Made by a program: the position numbers and the translations under genes. The notes beneath the pieces are model-generated. The model was given only the letters and a program-made list of their open reading frames with translations. It made no database searches and had not been told where the DNA came from. From Epiperipatus broadwayi (Eukaryota > Onychophora > Udeonychophora > Euonychophora > Peripatidae), in the NCBI GenBank assembly GCA_028023455.1, contig JAQFVV010012404.1, positions 12,945,421 to 13,009,420 on the forward strand: 64,000 nucleotides of DNA. Reading direction: 5' to 3'. Below, one piece after another: positions 47,285 through 60,439 of the stretch (position 1 is its first letter; each line of letters starts with the position of its first letter).

Positions 47285-47547
47285 AGAGATAATTTTTTTA
47301 AATGTTGAATGCTTTTATTGACTGTGCAGATTTAACTTGAAGTAAAACATGGGGGGGGGGGGGCAATTCAGAAATTAAATCAATCCCTATTTTTTATAAC
47401 AAGGGATTGACTTAATTATTTTCTGGATCCCCATGTTTTTATTTCAAGTTAAATCTAAAAACCCTAATTGTAGAGGATGAAAAAAATATTTTTTTGCTTT
47501 TTAGTGCACAATCAATAAAAGCAATTAATATAATTTTTTTTATCTCA
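47285..47547. repeat. Fold-back element with poly-G tract
   Basis: The left arm (about 47285-47388, with GCTTTTATTGACTGTGCA and AACATGGGGG) is the reverse complement of the right arm (about 47403-47547, with CCCCATGTTTT and AATCAATAAAAGC). Arms are unequal because of small indels. A single-arm relative lies at about 55770-55900, also carrying ATGGGGGGGGG. Confidence 0.7.
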
Positions 47548-47549
47548 TA

Positions 47550-50500
47550 TATATACATAAAGTTATTGTTATTAAAAAAAATTTTTTTTTCATTTTACAA
47601 GTGATAATTAATATTTCAAGAATACACAATTTATTATGCATAAAATTGTAGTTTATTTTGATTTGGAGATAATAATGTGGCACTCAAGAAAAAATTGCTT
47701 GAAAACTGTCTCAGATTTTAATAATTAGTTATTATATAAAATTTAAATAATTTTATAGAGGGAATTTTAGTGATTTGTACCACAATATGATAATTATATC
47801 ATGCACTCATTTATAGTCTAAAAAAAAAATCTATAGGAAAAATAAAGTTTCTATCTGATCCATTTATATTTTAGCATTAATTCATGACAAAAAAAAAAGG
47901 CAATGCATTTACCAATGTGTATTTATTTGCTTTATACCTTTAAATAAACAATCAATAGTTTTAAATATGAAACAGAGAATTTGTAATATTTCTGAAATAA
48001 TCTTCATATGCATTTCCTATAAAAATTATTTAAAAATTAGTCTTAGGAAAAGAACTAACTGAAAATGATCCTCTTCATCTAGTTTGTAGATTAATATGAG
48101 GAGGCATTGTTTGCCAGTTTTCTAAACGGTTTTTAATAAATCTGAATTGTAAAGGTTTCTTATGACATATGCATATGAAGATTATTAATACACAAATACT
48201 ATTATATCTGCGGACATTTCTAAACAATAACAACATCAACAACAAAAAACAAAATAACAGAATTAATAATTTTATGTTAATCAGTGTTTCATTTTGAAAT
48301 AAAATATCTAATAATTGTTTTCTTTGTGTATGTGTAAAATTCTAATTGATTATGATTGGTGACAGTAAAATATAACAGTGGCGAATATACAACTGCAATA
48401 GATTTTATAGTTTATTTTTCAGTAAACATTTAACAATTTTATTATACATTTAAAAAATAAAATATATTTTGGTGCTCTGTATTGAAAACGTACAAATTTA
48501 GATATAGTTATAAACAATAGTATATATATACACATCATATAGGTAAACACACATATAGTAGCCGTTGGGCATAATTAATGAACAAAACTTTTTAAAATAA
48601 TAACTCCTCTCATTAAATATTAATAAGTGATAATAATGTACTTTTCTAAAGAATTCTCTAAGGAAAAACTGTTAAAATTTCAATATGCTGAATAATTTGT
48701 TATATATATTACAGAAATGTGTTTGGAACAATAGATATACAAATATTATTGAATAATTACTTTTGATGTCTTTGTATAGAAATCTTATTTTAATTGAACA
48801 ATATTAAAAGAGAGATTTTCTTTTAAAATCAATTTCCTCATCTTGCCATTAAATTATGTCAGCAGCAATTATAAAAGAACAGTGAAAAGAGATAATTAGG
48901 AGTTCTGTGTTTCCCTATCAGGGAATTGAAAATCATTAAAATACACAGCATCACATGCGAAAAACAAAATAAATTAGATATACTCAAATATGCCGACGTA
49001 AAAAAAAAAAAAGCAAACAAACAAAGAAATAAAAATCATTTTAAAATGACATTTAATTAATAAATTTACTTGCAGATAAGTTTACAATTGAACCTGAATA
49101 ATTTCATTTTGTTACAACTTTCAGATAGAAGAAAAAAGTTGCTTAAATAAAGAAAAGCTACTAATTTCCTTCAATCTAAATTATTTATAAAAATATTTCT
49201 TTTAACATCAAGGTTTTTTTTTTTTAAAAAAAGTCTTATATTCTATATATGTATAATGGTGCCTTGGAAGGGCTAGCTCAAGTATTTTCATGCTGGCTAA
49301 ATGAACCCAAGATTTTTGTTGGATTGCTGTCAAAGCACAAATATTTATGAACTATTTTTTAAATGCACTTTCCAATTTATTGAAGTTTGATTAATAGTTT
49401 CATTGACTGATTTTTTTTTGCAAAAGAATTCCAAAGATTATTAAGCTTCAGGATGTTTTATAGTAAGCAAATACGAAATCTCGTTTTTATAAAAACACCC
49501 ACTCTTGTAAATTTCTTAATGTAAACTACTTTTTTTTTTTTTTTTTAAAAAAAAAAAACAACCTCATTGCATTGGTATTTTTAATGAAATACATTTGAAT
49601 CCAGGAAATCAATAGACAAAAATAGGACATCAATATGCTTTTAACAAAAGACAAATTAAAACTTTATATGCATTAAATGTCAAGGTCATAATTTAATTTT
49701 TCGTAATATATTTTTGTATGTAAATTTTAATTTATTTTGGCAAAAATATATAATCTAGTTTAAAATCGATAAAATTAAAACAAGAAAATTTAATTAGTCG
49801 ATATTTGCATAAGTTGTAATAATAATAAGTTTAATATGCAACGTGTTCATAAGTTATTTGTCACATATATGTAATAAATAATAAGATAGCTATTTATGTA
49901 TATGTAAATATGTGGAAGAAAATTATTCATCCCACATGTGCTGTATTAATTGACACATTACTTGTACCAGTTTAGTTTATCAGAAGAAAAAGAACGTTTC
50001 TCATTTTTAACTATATGCGACTTTGGATCATATTAGTTTTGCAAGTTCAAAAAAATCAATTTATAAAATGTATTTAATGTTTTAATGCAACATATAAAGA
50101 CTTGGGTTTATTAACTAATATTCCAAAAAAAACTTAAAGTTCTTTATCAGATAATGATGTAAGAAAAATGCTCAGAAACTTTTAGTTTGGATGGTTATCA
50201 ACTTGAGAATATAAATCAGTTTGAATCTTTCAGTAGTGTTTTTTAAGTATAATGGTGAACATAATTGTTGAAGTACAGCACAAACTTCAATGTTCTGTTG
50301 CTCCTTCTAAAAAGTTAAAATACAAGCTTTTTCACCACAGAGAACTAATTACTGTAATTAAATAATCTATATATAAAATGATTATTTTATTTAATTGTTT
50401 TATGGTAATATAAAACTAATCAATAACTTCATCAATTTGTGGAACATAATACTATACAGTCCACTGTTATAAAATCATATCTTCATAGGATCAGACATGT
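47550..50500. other. Intergenic AT-rich sequence
   Basis: No supported gene. Long T-run/A-run junction at about 49530-49558. Mostly unique A/T-rich sequence. Confidence 0.5.
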
Positions 50501-51195
50501 AAAATAAATAAACAATGCAAGAGTTCCTAAAAGAATATTTTACAGTGAATTTGAGTATGGTTTTCATGGAAGAAGTGAATCCTGTCTATGTTATTTCAAA
50601 GACATTCTCAAGAAGTGCAATATCAATTATTTCCACTGGAAACATATGATAGAGAAAAGAATATTTTGGAGAGCTACAATTAGATGTGATGAAGTATTTT
50701 AAAAAGAAAAGTTTTCTGCTGAAAAAAACTATCAAACAAAATAAACAGAATCATAGACCAGTATGTTCCGTATATGGACATATTTATGTTTCACAAATTG
50801 GGTTGTATAGTGAATGCAAACTAATTGTTAGAGTTTTTCTTTTAGCCCCCCCCCCCCCACACATTTTTTTCTCTTCTTTTATTCTTTTTTTGGGAATTAG
50901 AATGACCAGACTCATTTACAGTCATTATTTATTATTATTCAACTGACTTTATAAAATGTTTTTAATGCAAAGCTTTAAGGTATTAAAACTTTTAAAGTGT
51001 TTAGCTTTAAAAAATAATAAAATTGAAGGCTGAATAGATATATGCAAATCTGTCCTATACATTGATAAGACTAATAACACCAAAATGAACTGGAAATCAT
51101 GTCTAATGATTTCTTATGCTCATTTAGATGGTTTTTGAATAAAATCACTTGGATTAATGTTGACAATTTAGTGGATAATCTGAAAAATAAAATAA
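50500..51195 (+). pseudogene. LINE 3' end: ORF2 tail, C-terminal zinc finger and 3' UTR
   Basis: ARVPKRIFYSEFEYGFHGRS (50517-50576) begins the characteristic tail of a widespread invertebrate LINE group. It continues with YFKDILKKCNINYFHWKHM and FWRATIRCDE (to about 50692). HRPVCSVYGHIYVSQIGLYS (50752-50811) is the terminal zinc finger; its second Cys has become Tyr. From about 50815 a non-coding stretch, repeated at 55.4-55.75 kb, serves as 3' UTR and includes a poly-C tract. Upstream reverse-transcriptase domains are absent, so this is a 5'-truncated copy, normal for LINE insertions. Confidence 0.65.
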
Positions 51196-51846
51196 AAATG
51201 TGATATTCATCACCAGAAACTATTTTAATAATAACTTATAATGAATACTACCATTAGAATGCTGGATAAGTATAATTATTAAAATTATCAAGGCAAGCAA
51301 GGAATTTATAAATTAATTATTTGGACATAATATTTCATTGTTTAGTTTATTTATCTGATTTCAGATTAAAAAAACTTGACATGCATACCAACCAGTCTAT
51401 CAAATTTAGAATTGTACAAGCACATTTATTACTGTGAATGATGACAATTGTAAATTTATGAGGTAGCATTATATGTGCTTAATTGTAATAGATTATTATA
51501 ACAATCAATAATAATTAAGGCAATTTATTTGATGGTTGTATTATAAAAATATTCTTCTTACATATGATTATAATTTGCTTTTCTACAGCTATATTCTTCT
51601 ATCATATTAACATATCTTCTATATAAATGTTCATAATCTTATAACCTTATTATAGATTACAAGTAACTTAATGTTAGTTAATTATAAAAAAAGCAAAAAA
51701 AACTATTAGAACAATTTTTTTTTGCTTATTGTTGGGCGCACTTCCTGTTGACAGATAATAATGGATTTTTATAAGATCATTCAACTTACATAAAGCATTG
51801 TCAATATCATTATTAAAATAATATAACATATTAAAATCTAAGCTGG

Positions 51847-51918
51847 TTATAAAGACAAATCTTACTTATAAAAGCAACATCAATGGATTTCATATTGTTG
51901 AGTACTTAATGGCTTACT
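51847..51918 (+). repeat. 72-bp direct repeat, copy 1
   Basis: Starts TTATAAAGACAAATC and ends TGGCTTACT. Matches 54133-54204 with one G/A difference; similarity stops abruptly at both ends. Confidence 0.85.
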
Positions 51919-54132
51919 GTGCCAGGCACGTTTGATGTGGCCAAGCACAAGATAATGGTAAACAAATTAATGGCCAAAAATATGTAAAAAGCCATTAAAT
52001 GGGGGGGGGGTATACAATTTATATAATCAAACTTGTTATAAATTAAGAAAAAGAACTGTGGCTATAACATAAACTCACACACACATATGATTAAAGCCAA
52101 TATTTAAAGGCTTAGAAATATGTATTTGTAAATTTTTTTTTTAATTTTTTTAAAAAGAAAGAGAAACGCCAAAATGTATTTATAATTTTAAAATTTTTTT
52201 TGTTTGTTAAAGAAATGGCGTTATTTAACAAATTGTGATTCTGTATTTTTTTTTTTGAGTATTTACAACCAATGTAAAAAGGAAAATTTGAAATATTACT
52301 ATTTAAAAATAAGTTAAAAATAATTGCAAGATCGAGATTTTAATGGTTGTTTTTCTCTTCAGTTGCATTTGAGCAAGAGAGGGGGGGGGTCATTGTTTTA
52401 AATTTAAGAAAAGCCTAAAGGCATTCTAAAATAATTTCAACTGGATAAAAAGAACTTGATTAAACTTGCTATAATGCAGGGAGAGAGGAATGTCCAATTC
52501 AAATGAAATATTTTTTTAAAACTTTGAATGTGATAATGTAATTATTAAAAAAGAAAAAAGATGTTATCATTCATTAAAATTTTCATTAGTGATATTGTGA
52601 TGTGAATGGAGATAAAAAACTAATTGGAAATAAAATTCTTGAGAGCATTTAGCGATTGCATTGGAATGTTTCATGAATCGTCTAAACCAATTAGAAAAAC
52701 AAAAAAAGATTTAATTAATTGATTTTTCTTTCTTGGAGGGGATACCTGAATTGAGGGGGTATTGAAGAGATATATCTGTTCTGAAGTTGCGAGAAGGGAG
52801 TTCATTTTGGTTTTTCAAAGGCAAATCTTATTAGGAGCCTAAGTCTAATTTTATTGTTAAGCAAATGCTGTTAATGGAACCATGCAAAGTCTTGCAACCT
52901 TTTGAGCAAGCATACTGATTCTGATTCACCCTAATCTGTGGGATTTACTCCAATAAAAAAATTAATTCAGTCATTCTGAACCAACGGACACTAATTCATG
53001 CAGTCCTTCAAATAACCATTCGAGCAATTAACCAGTCAATAGTCAACAATTTAAACATCAGACAATTAAGTGGTGTAGAGTAATGTCAGTTATCTAGATA
53101 GCTATTGGAAAGCTAAATGATGAGCAGATAATTATTCCACCATATACTCAGGTAATGCTGATGGAAGTTCAATTACAACACGCCAGTGAAGCCAGTAAGT
53201 AACTAACCTAGAATTCATAAAACAAGAAAAGACTGTTTATAGTGTATAATATCCATTGTCCATCCTAAAGATGCAAATCAAGCACTTTCCTGTATGTAGA
53301 ATGATTCTGGGGTAGAAGCCCACTTCAGTGCATCCATCCAGCTCTGCTCCTGCCATCCCAAAAGAATGTAAATGCCAAGATTCAAACACCCAGGAATGAT
53401 GATGAATTCTATGAACTTGTGCCACAGTCAAGTCCAGCCCTTGTCACAGAAGATGAATAGATATATAGCCCACTCATAGACTTTATTGGGTACACTATTT
53501 TTTGTGTTTATTTTATTTAAATTTAATACACATTTCGTAAATATATGTCTTATGTACATACATACACAAACACACCTTTCATGTAACTTGTTAATTTTTC
53601 CTTGTTTCCTTAATTTATGTGTGTGAGTTTATAATCCACAGATCACTATCACTCACGTATTAATTATTTAATCCATTTTTCTTATCAAGAAAGAAATTTT
53701 CCTTATTTAGTCTAATGATTGCTTTATCAAGTATTTCTTTATGATTATAATTTTGTTTTATTAAAATAATTTATGTAGTGTGTAATATTCATTTGTATAT
53801 TTGATCAATCTGGGAATGTTAATTTTGTATTCATATTATAAAAGGTAAGGGATAATGGGCTAATAAAAGATTTATATTATAATTCTAAAGTGACTACCAC
53901 CATGTATTTTTATTCTCTTTGTCATTTACTTTCTCTAATTATATTATTAATTAATTGTGCGAGTTTTCCGATCCCCATTCTTTTAACTGAGAATAGAGTA
54001 TGGTGAGCTAGCAAATGGGACATCATCTTACCAGGTTTTAAATCCTTATTTATCATGAGGTTACTTGTTTATTAGTTTTGTTTGAATAAATATTTATATT
54101 CATATATGCCCAATGATATTTGAACTTTCATA

Positions 54133-54204
54133 TTATAAAGACAAATCTTACTTATAAAAGCAACATCAATGGATTTCATATTGTTGAGTACTTAATAGCT
54201 TACT
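54133..54204 (+). repeat. 72-bp direct repeat, copy 2
   Basis: Second copy, 2286 bp downstream, ending TAGCTTACT. Flanks are unrelated to those of copy 1. Confidence 0.85.
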
Positions 54205-54583
54205 TATGAGATCACTCAGCCTAATATTTTAAATACAAGGCCACTGCCCATAGAGTTTTATTGCATTAAAAAACCTTCTATAAAAATGAAATATAAATAT
54301 ATTAAATAACCTCCACATATTTTTTTTTTGAAAACACATTAATAAAGACACAATAAAAGTCAAATGAGCCCAAGATGCATTTCATGTTAAACCAGACTTG
54401 TCAGTTAGCCTAGGTCACCATCTCTCACATATATTTTTATTATATGTACAGTATTTACCAATAGTAAATTGTTATACTTTGATTTACAAGTGTCAAATTT
54501 ATTTCACCCATAACTTTCACACAATCTACTGTAGTTAAATATAGTTATGACTATCGCTAATCATTCATTAAAATAATCATTTA

Positions 54584-55346
54584 TTAACACTTTGCATGCC
54601 TGATTCATTTAAAAACAAAGTGGCTTGATGTCACTCTAAATCGGTCACTTTTTATACTATGATTACGATTTTGGGCTCTTTTTAAAGATTAAAAAAAGTT
54701 CTGTAAGATGCTGACCTCTCTTGAATTATTTTACAAGTAAAAAAATCAATAAAAATGGTCTTATACATCAAACAAAGAAAAAATAATGCTCCTTCTTAAA
54801 TTTTATTGGCTATTAAATTTTGACAACAAAGAAAATGGCTGCCAAAAAGTAAAGAGTTATGATCTGTTTTTGTTTTATTTCAAAAATGATAAACGAATGT
54901 TTTAGACCATTTTAACAGTATTTTTTGACAAATTATAAATTATTTTGATAAAATATACTAAAAATAAAATTATTTTGGAAAAATAGTTAAGACTTTTAAC
55001 AAAAATTATTTGCTTTTTTCTGCCACTAAAATTGGCAAAGAAAATCACGTCGTTAGCAAAACGTTTTGATTGGTGAGTAAGATTTTATTTTATATTTTCT
55101 GCTAGCAAAAAATTATATAATTATATAATAACAATTTATTTTTGAAAAAACTTTCATTCATTTTCATAACCTGACAAATTATTAATATATTTTTTACAAA
55201 CAAAACTAAAGTGAATATAATATTAAAAGATGAATATATTTTGATGTTTGAGTTTGTAAATTGCCATTTGACTTTAAATTGACCACTTAAAAGTTTCGAC
55301 TTTTACCTCATTCGGCCAATAAAATAATCAGTGCTTTAAACGTTAA
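54584..55346 (+). mobile_element. TTAA-flanked MITE, copy C
   Basis: 763 bp between TTAA sites. The left end TTAACACTTTGCATGCCTGATT and the complement of the right end, TTAACGTTTAAAGCACTGATT, are related. Internal blocks as in copy A (TAAGATGCTGACC, TAAATTATTTTGATAAAATA, AAAAACTTTCATTCATTTTC). It lies directly upstream of a truncated LINE tail at 55357. Confidence 0.75.
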
Positions 55347-55356
55347 ACAAAAAAAT

Positions 55357-55755
55357 AGACCAGCATGTTTTATATGTGGATATATTTGTTGTTCACAGAT
55401 AATTTTTAGAATTTTTTTATTCCCCTCACCCTCTCCTTTTTTTTTCTTTTATTCTTTTTTTTTTGGAAATTAGAATGGCCAGACTCATTTACAAGTCATT
55501 ATTTATTATTATTATTTAACTAACCTACATAAATTATCTTTAAACTTTTAATGTTTTTAGTCTTAAAGACATATAAAATTGAAGGCAGCTGTTGAATAAA
55601 TATATCTAAATCTCATCTACTCATTGATAAGACAAATAACTCCAAAATGAACTAGAAATGAGGTATCTGTTATCTAATGACTTATTATGCTCATATAGAT
55701 GGTTTTTGAATAAAATAAAATATTAATTTAGTGGATATTCTGCAAAATATAAATA
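55357..55755 (+). pseudogene. Second LINE 3' end of the 50.5-51.2 kb family
   Basis: RPACFICGYICCSQ (55357-55398) is the C-terminal zinc finger with both first cysteines kept. It is followed by the shared 3' UTR (ATTAGAATGGCCAGACTCAT, AAATTGAAGGC, ATGGTTTTTGAATAAAAT). Similarity to the other copy ends near 55755. Only the last codons survive here; the rest was truncated or removed where MITE C sits. Confidence 0.6.
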
Positions 55756-55769
55756 ATAGAGACAAATTT

Positions 55770-55905
55770 TTTTTATAGTAAATGCTTTTATTTATTTTGT
55801 GCTAAAATAATAAATTAAACCTGTTTCTTCAACCACAAGTGAGGTTTTTAGATTGAATTTAAAAGAAAAGCATGGGGGGGGGTATGAAGATATTTTCCAA
55901 TTTCC
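55770..55905. repeat. Single arm of the 47.3 kb fold-back family
   Basis: Shares GCTTTTATT, TTGTGC, GGTTTTTAGATT and ATGGGGGGGGG in the same order as one arm of 47285-47547. Confidence 0.55.
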
Positions 55906-55909
55906 TTTT

Positions 55910-58823
55910 AGTTAAGCAATCTATCTCTATAAGAATTCAATTTTAAATGTCATATTTATTATTTAATATATATATCTAAAACTCTTAAATGTCAAATTGA
56001 TTTAAGATTTTAGAAATTTTATTCAGTCAAAAGATTACAGAAAGTACTTTAAATGAATTTGACACTTGTAGTTCATATATATTGTAAAGGATGGAAGGAT
56101 CCAGCCTTTCCATTAAAGTGCCATTTATGTTAAAAAAACCTGTAATTTAGCTTTGATGTAAGAATTTCTGTATAGGTAGCTGTTGTTGTTATCGTTATTT
56201 AGTTCACTTTTATTTTATTTTTATTTTGGTATAAGCATTTGTTTGTGATTGTGGAATTTAGATGGCAATGATGATATATAAATTCATATATGTCTGTGTA
56301 TATAAATAGTGTATATAAATAATAGCATATAAAATTGCTACTATATACTTATCTTGTATTTTTATTTTTGGTAATTGTTTATGATATAATTTTATTGTTA
56401 TTGCTTATTTATTTATTTTTGTAAACTGCAAAACTGATTGTCTATGTAATATTTATTATTATTTTATATACTTTAAAAAAAGAACAATTGTTGTGTTGAA
56501 GGTTTTTAAGTGAGCAGTGGAGGTTTCAACAATGGAAAGAAATTACTATGACAACAAATTAAGGATAATCACCTTTGAAAAAGAAAGAAAGCAAGACTTT
56601 TATTTGATCTCTTTTACAAATTTCTTTTTTGGCATAAATACAACAACTATTGGATTAAGATATAGCATTAAAATGAAGGGCTAAAACAAAGGATTACTAT
56701 TAACCCTTTGCCTATCTTATTCACCGTTAATATCTGGTGAAAATTGGCCAATTATTACCAAGCAAGCATTTGAAAGAAATGCCATAAAACAAATAGCTAT
56801 TTATCAAACAGAATTTCAAAATTAATCAAAGATTAAATAGTTAAATCAGTTTATCATTTTCATTGATTCATCATCCTTTAACCAGATAATAATAAACAAA
56901 AAAAAATGCTACGAATTAATAATTCAAAACAAAAAGCCATGTATCTGCTAATTTGTTATTTTTTTTAAAGTTATTTCAGTCTACCTAGAATGGACAAAAC
57001 AAAAATGCCTTAACTTTAATGAATTGTAAAATGAAGAAACAGTAAAGAAAATTAAATAGGTAATTAAAATTTGATTTATTTTTATTTTTATATTTTTTGT
57101 ATGATTGATTATAAAATTTGAATATTCTTATATATATACATAAATAAGTTGAGATTTGATTAGTCGTTATGTTTTAAAACATGTTAATTTTCAAAAAGTA
57201 TTGAAATTTATAATTATCATAACTCACATGATATATATATATGTACATCACATAAATAATTGCTCTTAGATTTTTGAATTTATTGATATTGAAAGTAAAG
57301 ATGCCCAAAACTATTTATTGATATTTTTTTTTGTTTGTCTTTTTAATTTTTAAAAACTCACATATAGATATGTAGTGCAAATAGACTGATTTAATTTTTT
57401 TTTAGTATTCACAAATGATAGATATGTTAAACATTATTTGTCAGTAAAATACTTGGTTTGATTTAAAAGCATTGTATATATATATATATATGCCATGCAT
57501 AAATATTGTGTATATGTACGTATGCTGGACATAAATGCTATTGCCTAATATAGATTGAGATTGTTGTTTGCATGGAAATTATTTATGAATTATTTAATAA
57601 TTTTCTTTATTATTTAATTATTTTTAATTTTATTATCAGATGTGTTTTTAGAGCAAGTTATAGTTAGTTAGCATCGAAGTTGCAGATAGATATTCCAACA
57701 TGTGTCATATAGTAGTCGTTTATATATATATATAGTTTATCTATAAAGGTTACAGAATACTGGCACACACACACACATATATATATATATATTTCATGGT
57801 AAGTATTTAATGAAGCCCAGATTAATAAAATTATGACTTGAGATATTGAAGTGCAGGCTATGATAGAAGCCTTTTATAAATAATAATCACAAATAGTTGG
57901 TGCTCACAATATAATAAAGAAGTATGATCCCATGTAAATGAAGCAAATAAATATCTATATATCATAGTAGAGAAAGAATTCTTATGAGCTTTTGTATTGT
58001 TTTATTAATTGATCCAGCCTTAAGAGGCACATCTGTAGTATTAAATTATTAATTCAACAAGTTATTATTAACTTATCATTTTTTTTATTTGTTAAAGTTT
58101 TATATATGATAACTAATAAATGATTTCTATGCAAACATAAATTCTAATCTTTGCCAATTGTTGACTAACATTTTTATATAACTTATGTTGAACTAAAATG
58201 GAAACTTGAAAAGTAAAACCAATTTTATGTGTTCACATATATTTACTGCTGTTTGTTAAGGATTTAACCACAATTTAAAATAAAGCATATATCATTTGTT
58301 TTATAAGAAATGACTTGGTGTTTTTATTTAAAATTTATTAATATTTTTATTTTCTCTTTTCAGTGCAGAAGTCATTAGTTAATTTGGTAGATTTACAATC
58401 AATTAAATGATAGTATTGTATTTTAGTTAACCATTCATTTAAGCCATCATTAATTGGAATAGTAAGTCACATAATCTTTGTTTGTAAATATAGGTTGGAT
58501 TCAACAAAATTCCCTTTGCTTCCAATTTATATTTTAGTAAATAATCAAATCATCAATCAAACTAACCCTGAGAGTAAACTATTTAAGATGTTTTTATCAT
58601 TGTTCTTTAGTATCTAGGTTTATTTTACATATAGCTAGCCGAGAAAAAGGTTTGGGTAATAATTAAACTTTATTCATTCATGTGTAATATATTTGCTATT
58701 GCATGGACATAATCTATCAGCAATTGCCTATGCAAATTGGTAGATTGTTCAAATATAAGCTTAGCATAACAGCCTAGTTCATTGCACTTTAAATCTATTG
58801 ATTGAGTTAGTGTATATTTTGTC

Positions 58824-58883
<60 letters not shown>

Positions 58884-60435
58884 GCCCTTATCTATAGGTC
58901 ATAATAAGGTAGAATGGTCAATTGCTAAAAAAATTTTTAAATTTTAAAATACATTTGTGTAATATATATTGATAATTGTATGATCGATTAGATTTTATAG
59001 TACAATTTAAGGCTGAAAAATACCTGGTATATAAAAGTGTAATGAATTATTTAAAAAAATAATTAAATAAAGCTTAATTATATTCTTGCTTATGGTTGTA
59101 AAAGCTGGCCATATAAAATAACACAGCTATAAATAGTTAAAAGTATATTAACAATTCCATTGTAATGTTTTAAAACTAATAAATTAAAAAAAAACGCTAT
59201 ATGTAATATTATAATTATAATTAATATTCAAATTTAATCTAATATATTTTAAGATAAACTTTAGGATGGTGAGAATTATATTTAGTTCTACATTTTTAAA
59301 ATTATTTTCCAAATTTTTATAAAATATATCAGTTTTGGTAATTTAGACCGAGACGTAAATTAAAAAAAAAAAAAATCATCTGATAAAGTTAGTAATCATG
59401 TGACTGTATATTATATACCTTCACACACACGCTTGTTAGAATTTAATAACAAAGTTTGTGAATTATGGAACTAAATGTAATTGCTATCTATCGTTGAAAT
59501 GAATGTTGAAATATTAAATAGTTATTTTAAATGTTTAAATGATGTAATATTTAAGTAGTGTTTAAAAGTTGAATACAGTTAATAAAAAATTAAATATTTT
59601 ATTTAAATAAAAACAAGATAAATTAAATATTAATATTAAAATAGATATTAAATATTATTTTAATAATTGTTTTAAAAAATTAAATGACTTTGATAAAATT
59701 ATAATTGAGTTAAAAATACTATTTTTAGTAATATTTTAAATCATTACGTCATAAATGTCTTATTTGAAAAGTCTAGTCTATTATAAAACTAAAAAAGTGT
59801 AAATTTGTTCACGCTAAAAAGTAATTAACCAATCAACGGAGGTATTTAGCAGACAAAAAATAGGAATTATACGAAGCAGGAGAAGTAATGTGTAAGTAAA
59901 GGAAGGAGTAACATATTTTTTTAGCTGTATAAGATCGTAAGCTAGAAAAGTGATATAATTTTAAAATTTTATATTTATTTTAAAAGTTTTTTAAAATATA
60001 ATATTTTGAACTACCTTTAAATGGAAGGCTAGTTTAAAATTTTTCTTACCAGGATATTTTATTCAAGTTTAGCCGAAACCTTGCAGTAAAAATGGAAATA
60101 CTACAGAAAACAGTATATAGAAGTTATGATAAAGGAAAAATATTTGTAAAGTGCCTTGATACAGCTTTATTTATGCTCAACCAGAAACTTATTATTGTAA
60201 CTCAGAGGAATATAATTTGGACATTATACGGAAAACTTAAAAGAGAAGTTACTTGCCGTCAGAAAAATTTATGACGCACAAATTTATAAGGCTACTCTGA
60301 AGTTTTTTTTTTATTCTTTTCTGTGAAAAGAATTAAGATGCGTATATCATAAAGAAAAAATTGTTTATAAAGTTATAACAGAGAAAGAATGTTTGTCCTT
60401 TTTAAAGGAAACATTACAAAGTATATAGTTACCAG
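55910..60435. other. Intergenic AT-rich sequence
   Basis: No gene supported. Contains TTAACCCTTTGCCTATC at 56700, an isolated piggyBac-type end, several (TA)n tracts, and the palindromic pair of TA tracts at 58824-58880. A 60-codon frame at 60092-60271 (MEILQKTVYRSYDKG...) has no recognisable motif. Confidence 0.45.
58824..58880. repeat. Paired (TA)n tracts
   Basis: Two TA tracts of about 13 and 14 units separated by CAA, which could extrude as a long hairpin. Confidence 0.9.
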
Positions 60436-60439
60436 AACT

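Larger units (their letters stand above)
51200..54580. other. Intergenic sequence with a recent 72-bp duplication
   Basis: No gene supported. The stretch 52840-53470 is richer in G+C than its surroundings and has a 64-codon minus-strand frame (53431-53237) that resembles nothing I know. A poly-G tract is at 51999-52008 and another at 52380-52389. Confidence 0.45.

Noticed and set aside
53237-53431. 64-codon minus-strand frame in a G+C-richer patch
   Set aside because: No motif, no neighbours, no repeat. The composition suggests an old element, not a gene.
56700-56716. TTAACCCTTTGCCTATC, a piggyBac-type end
   Set aside because: No partner end found downstream or upstream within a few kb, so no element can be drawn. 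Recorded only as a landmark.
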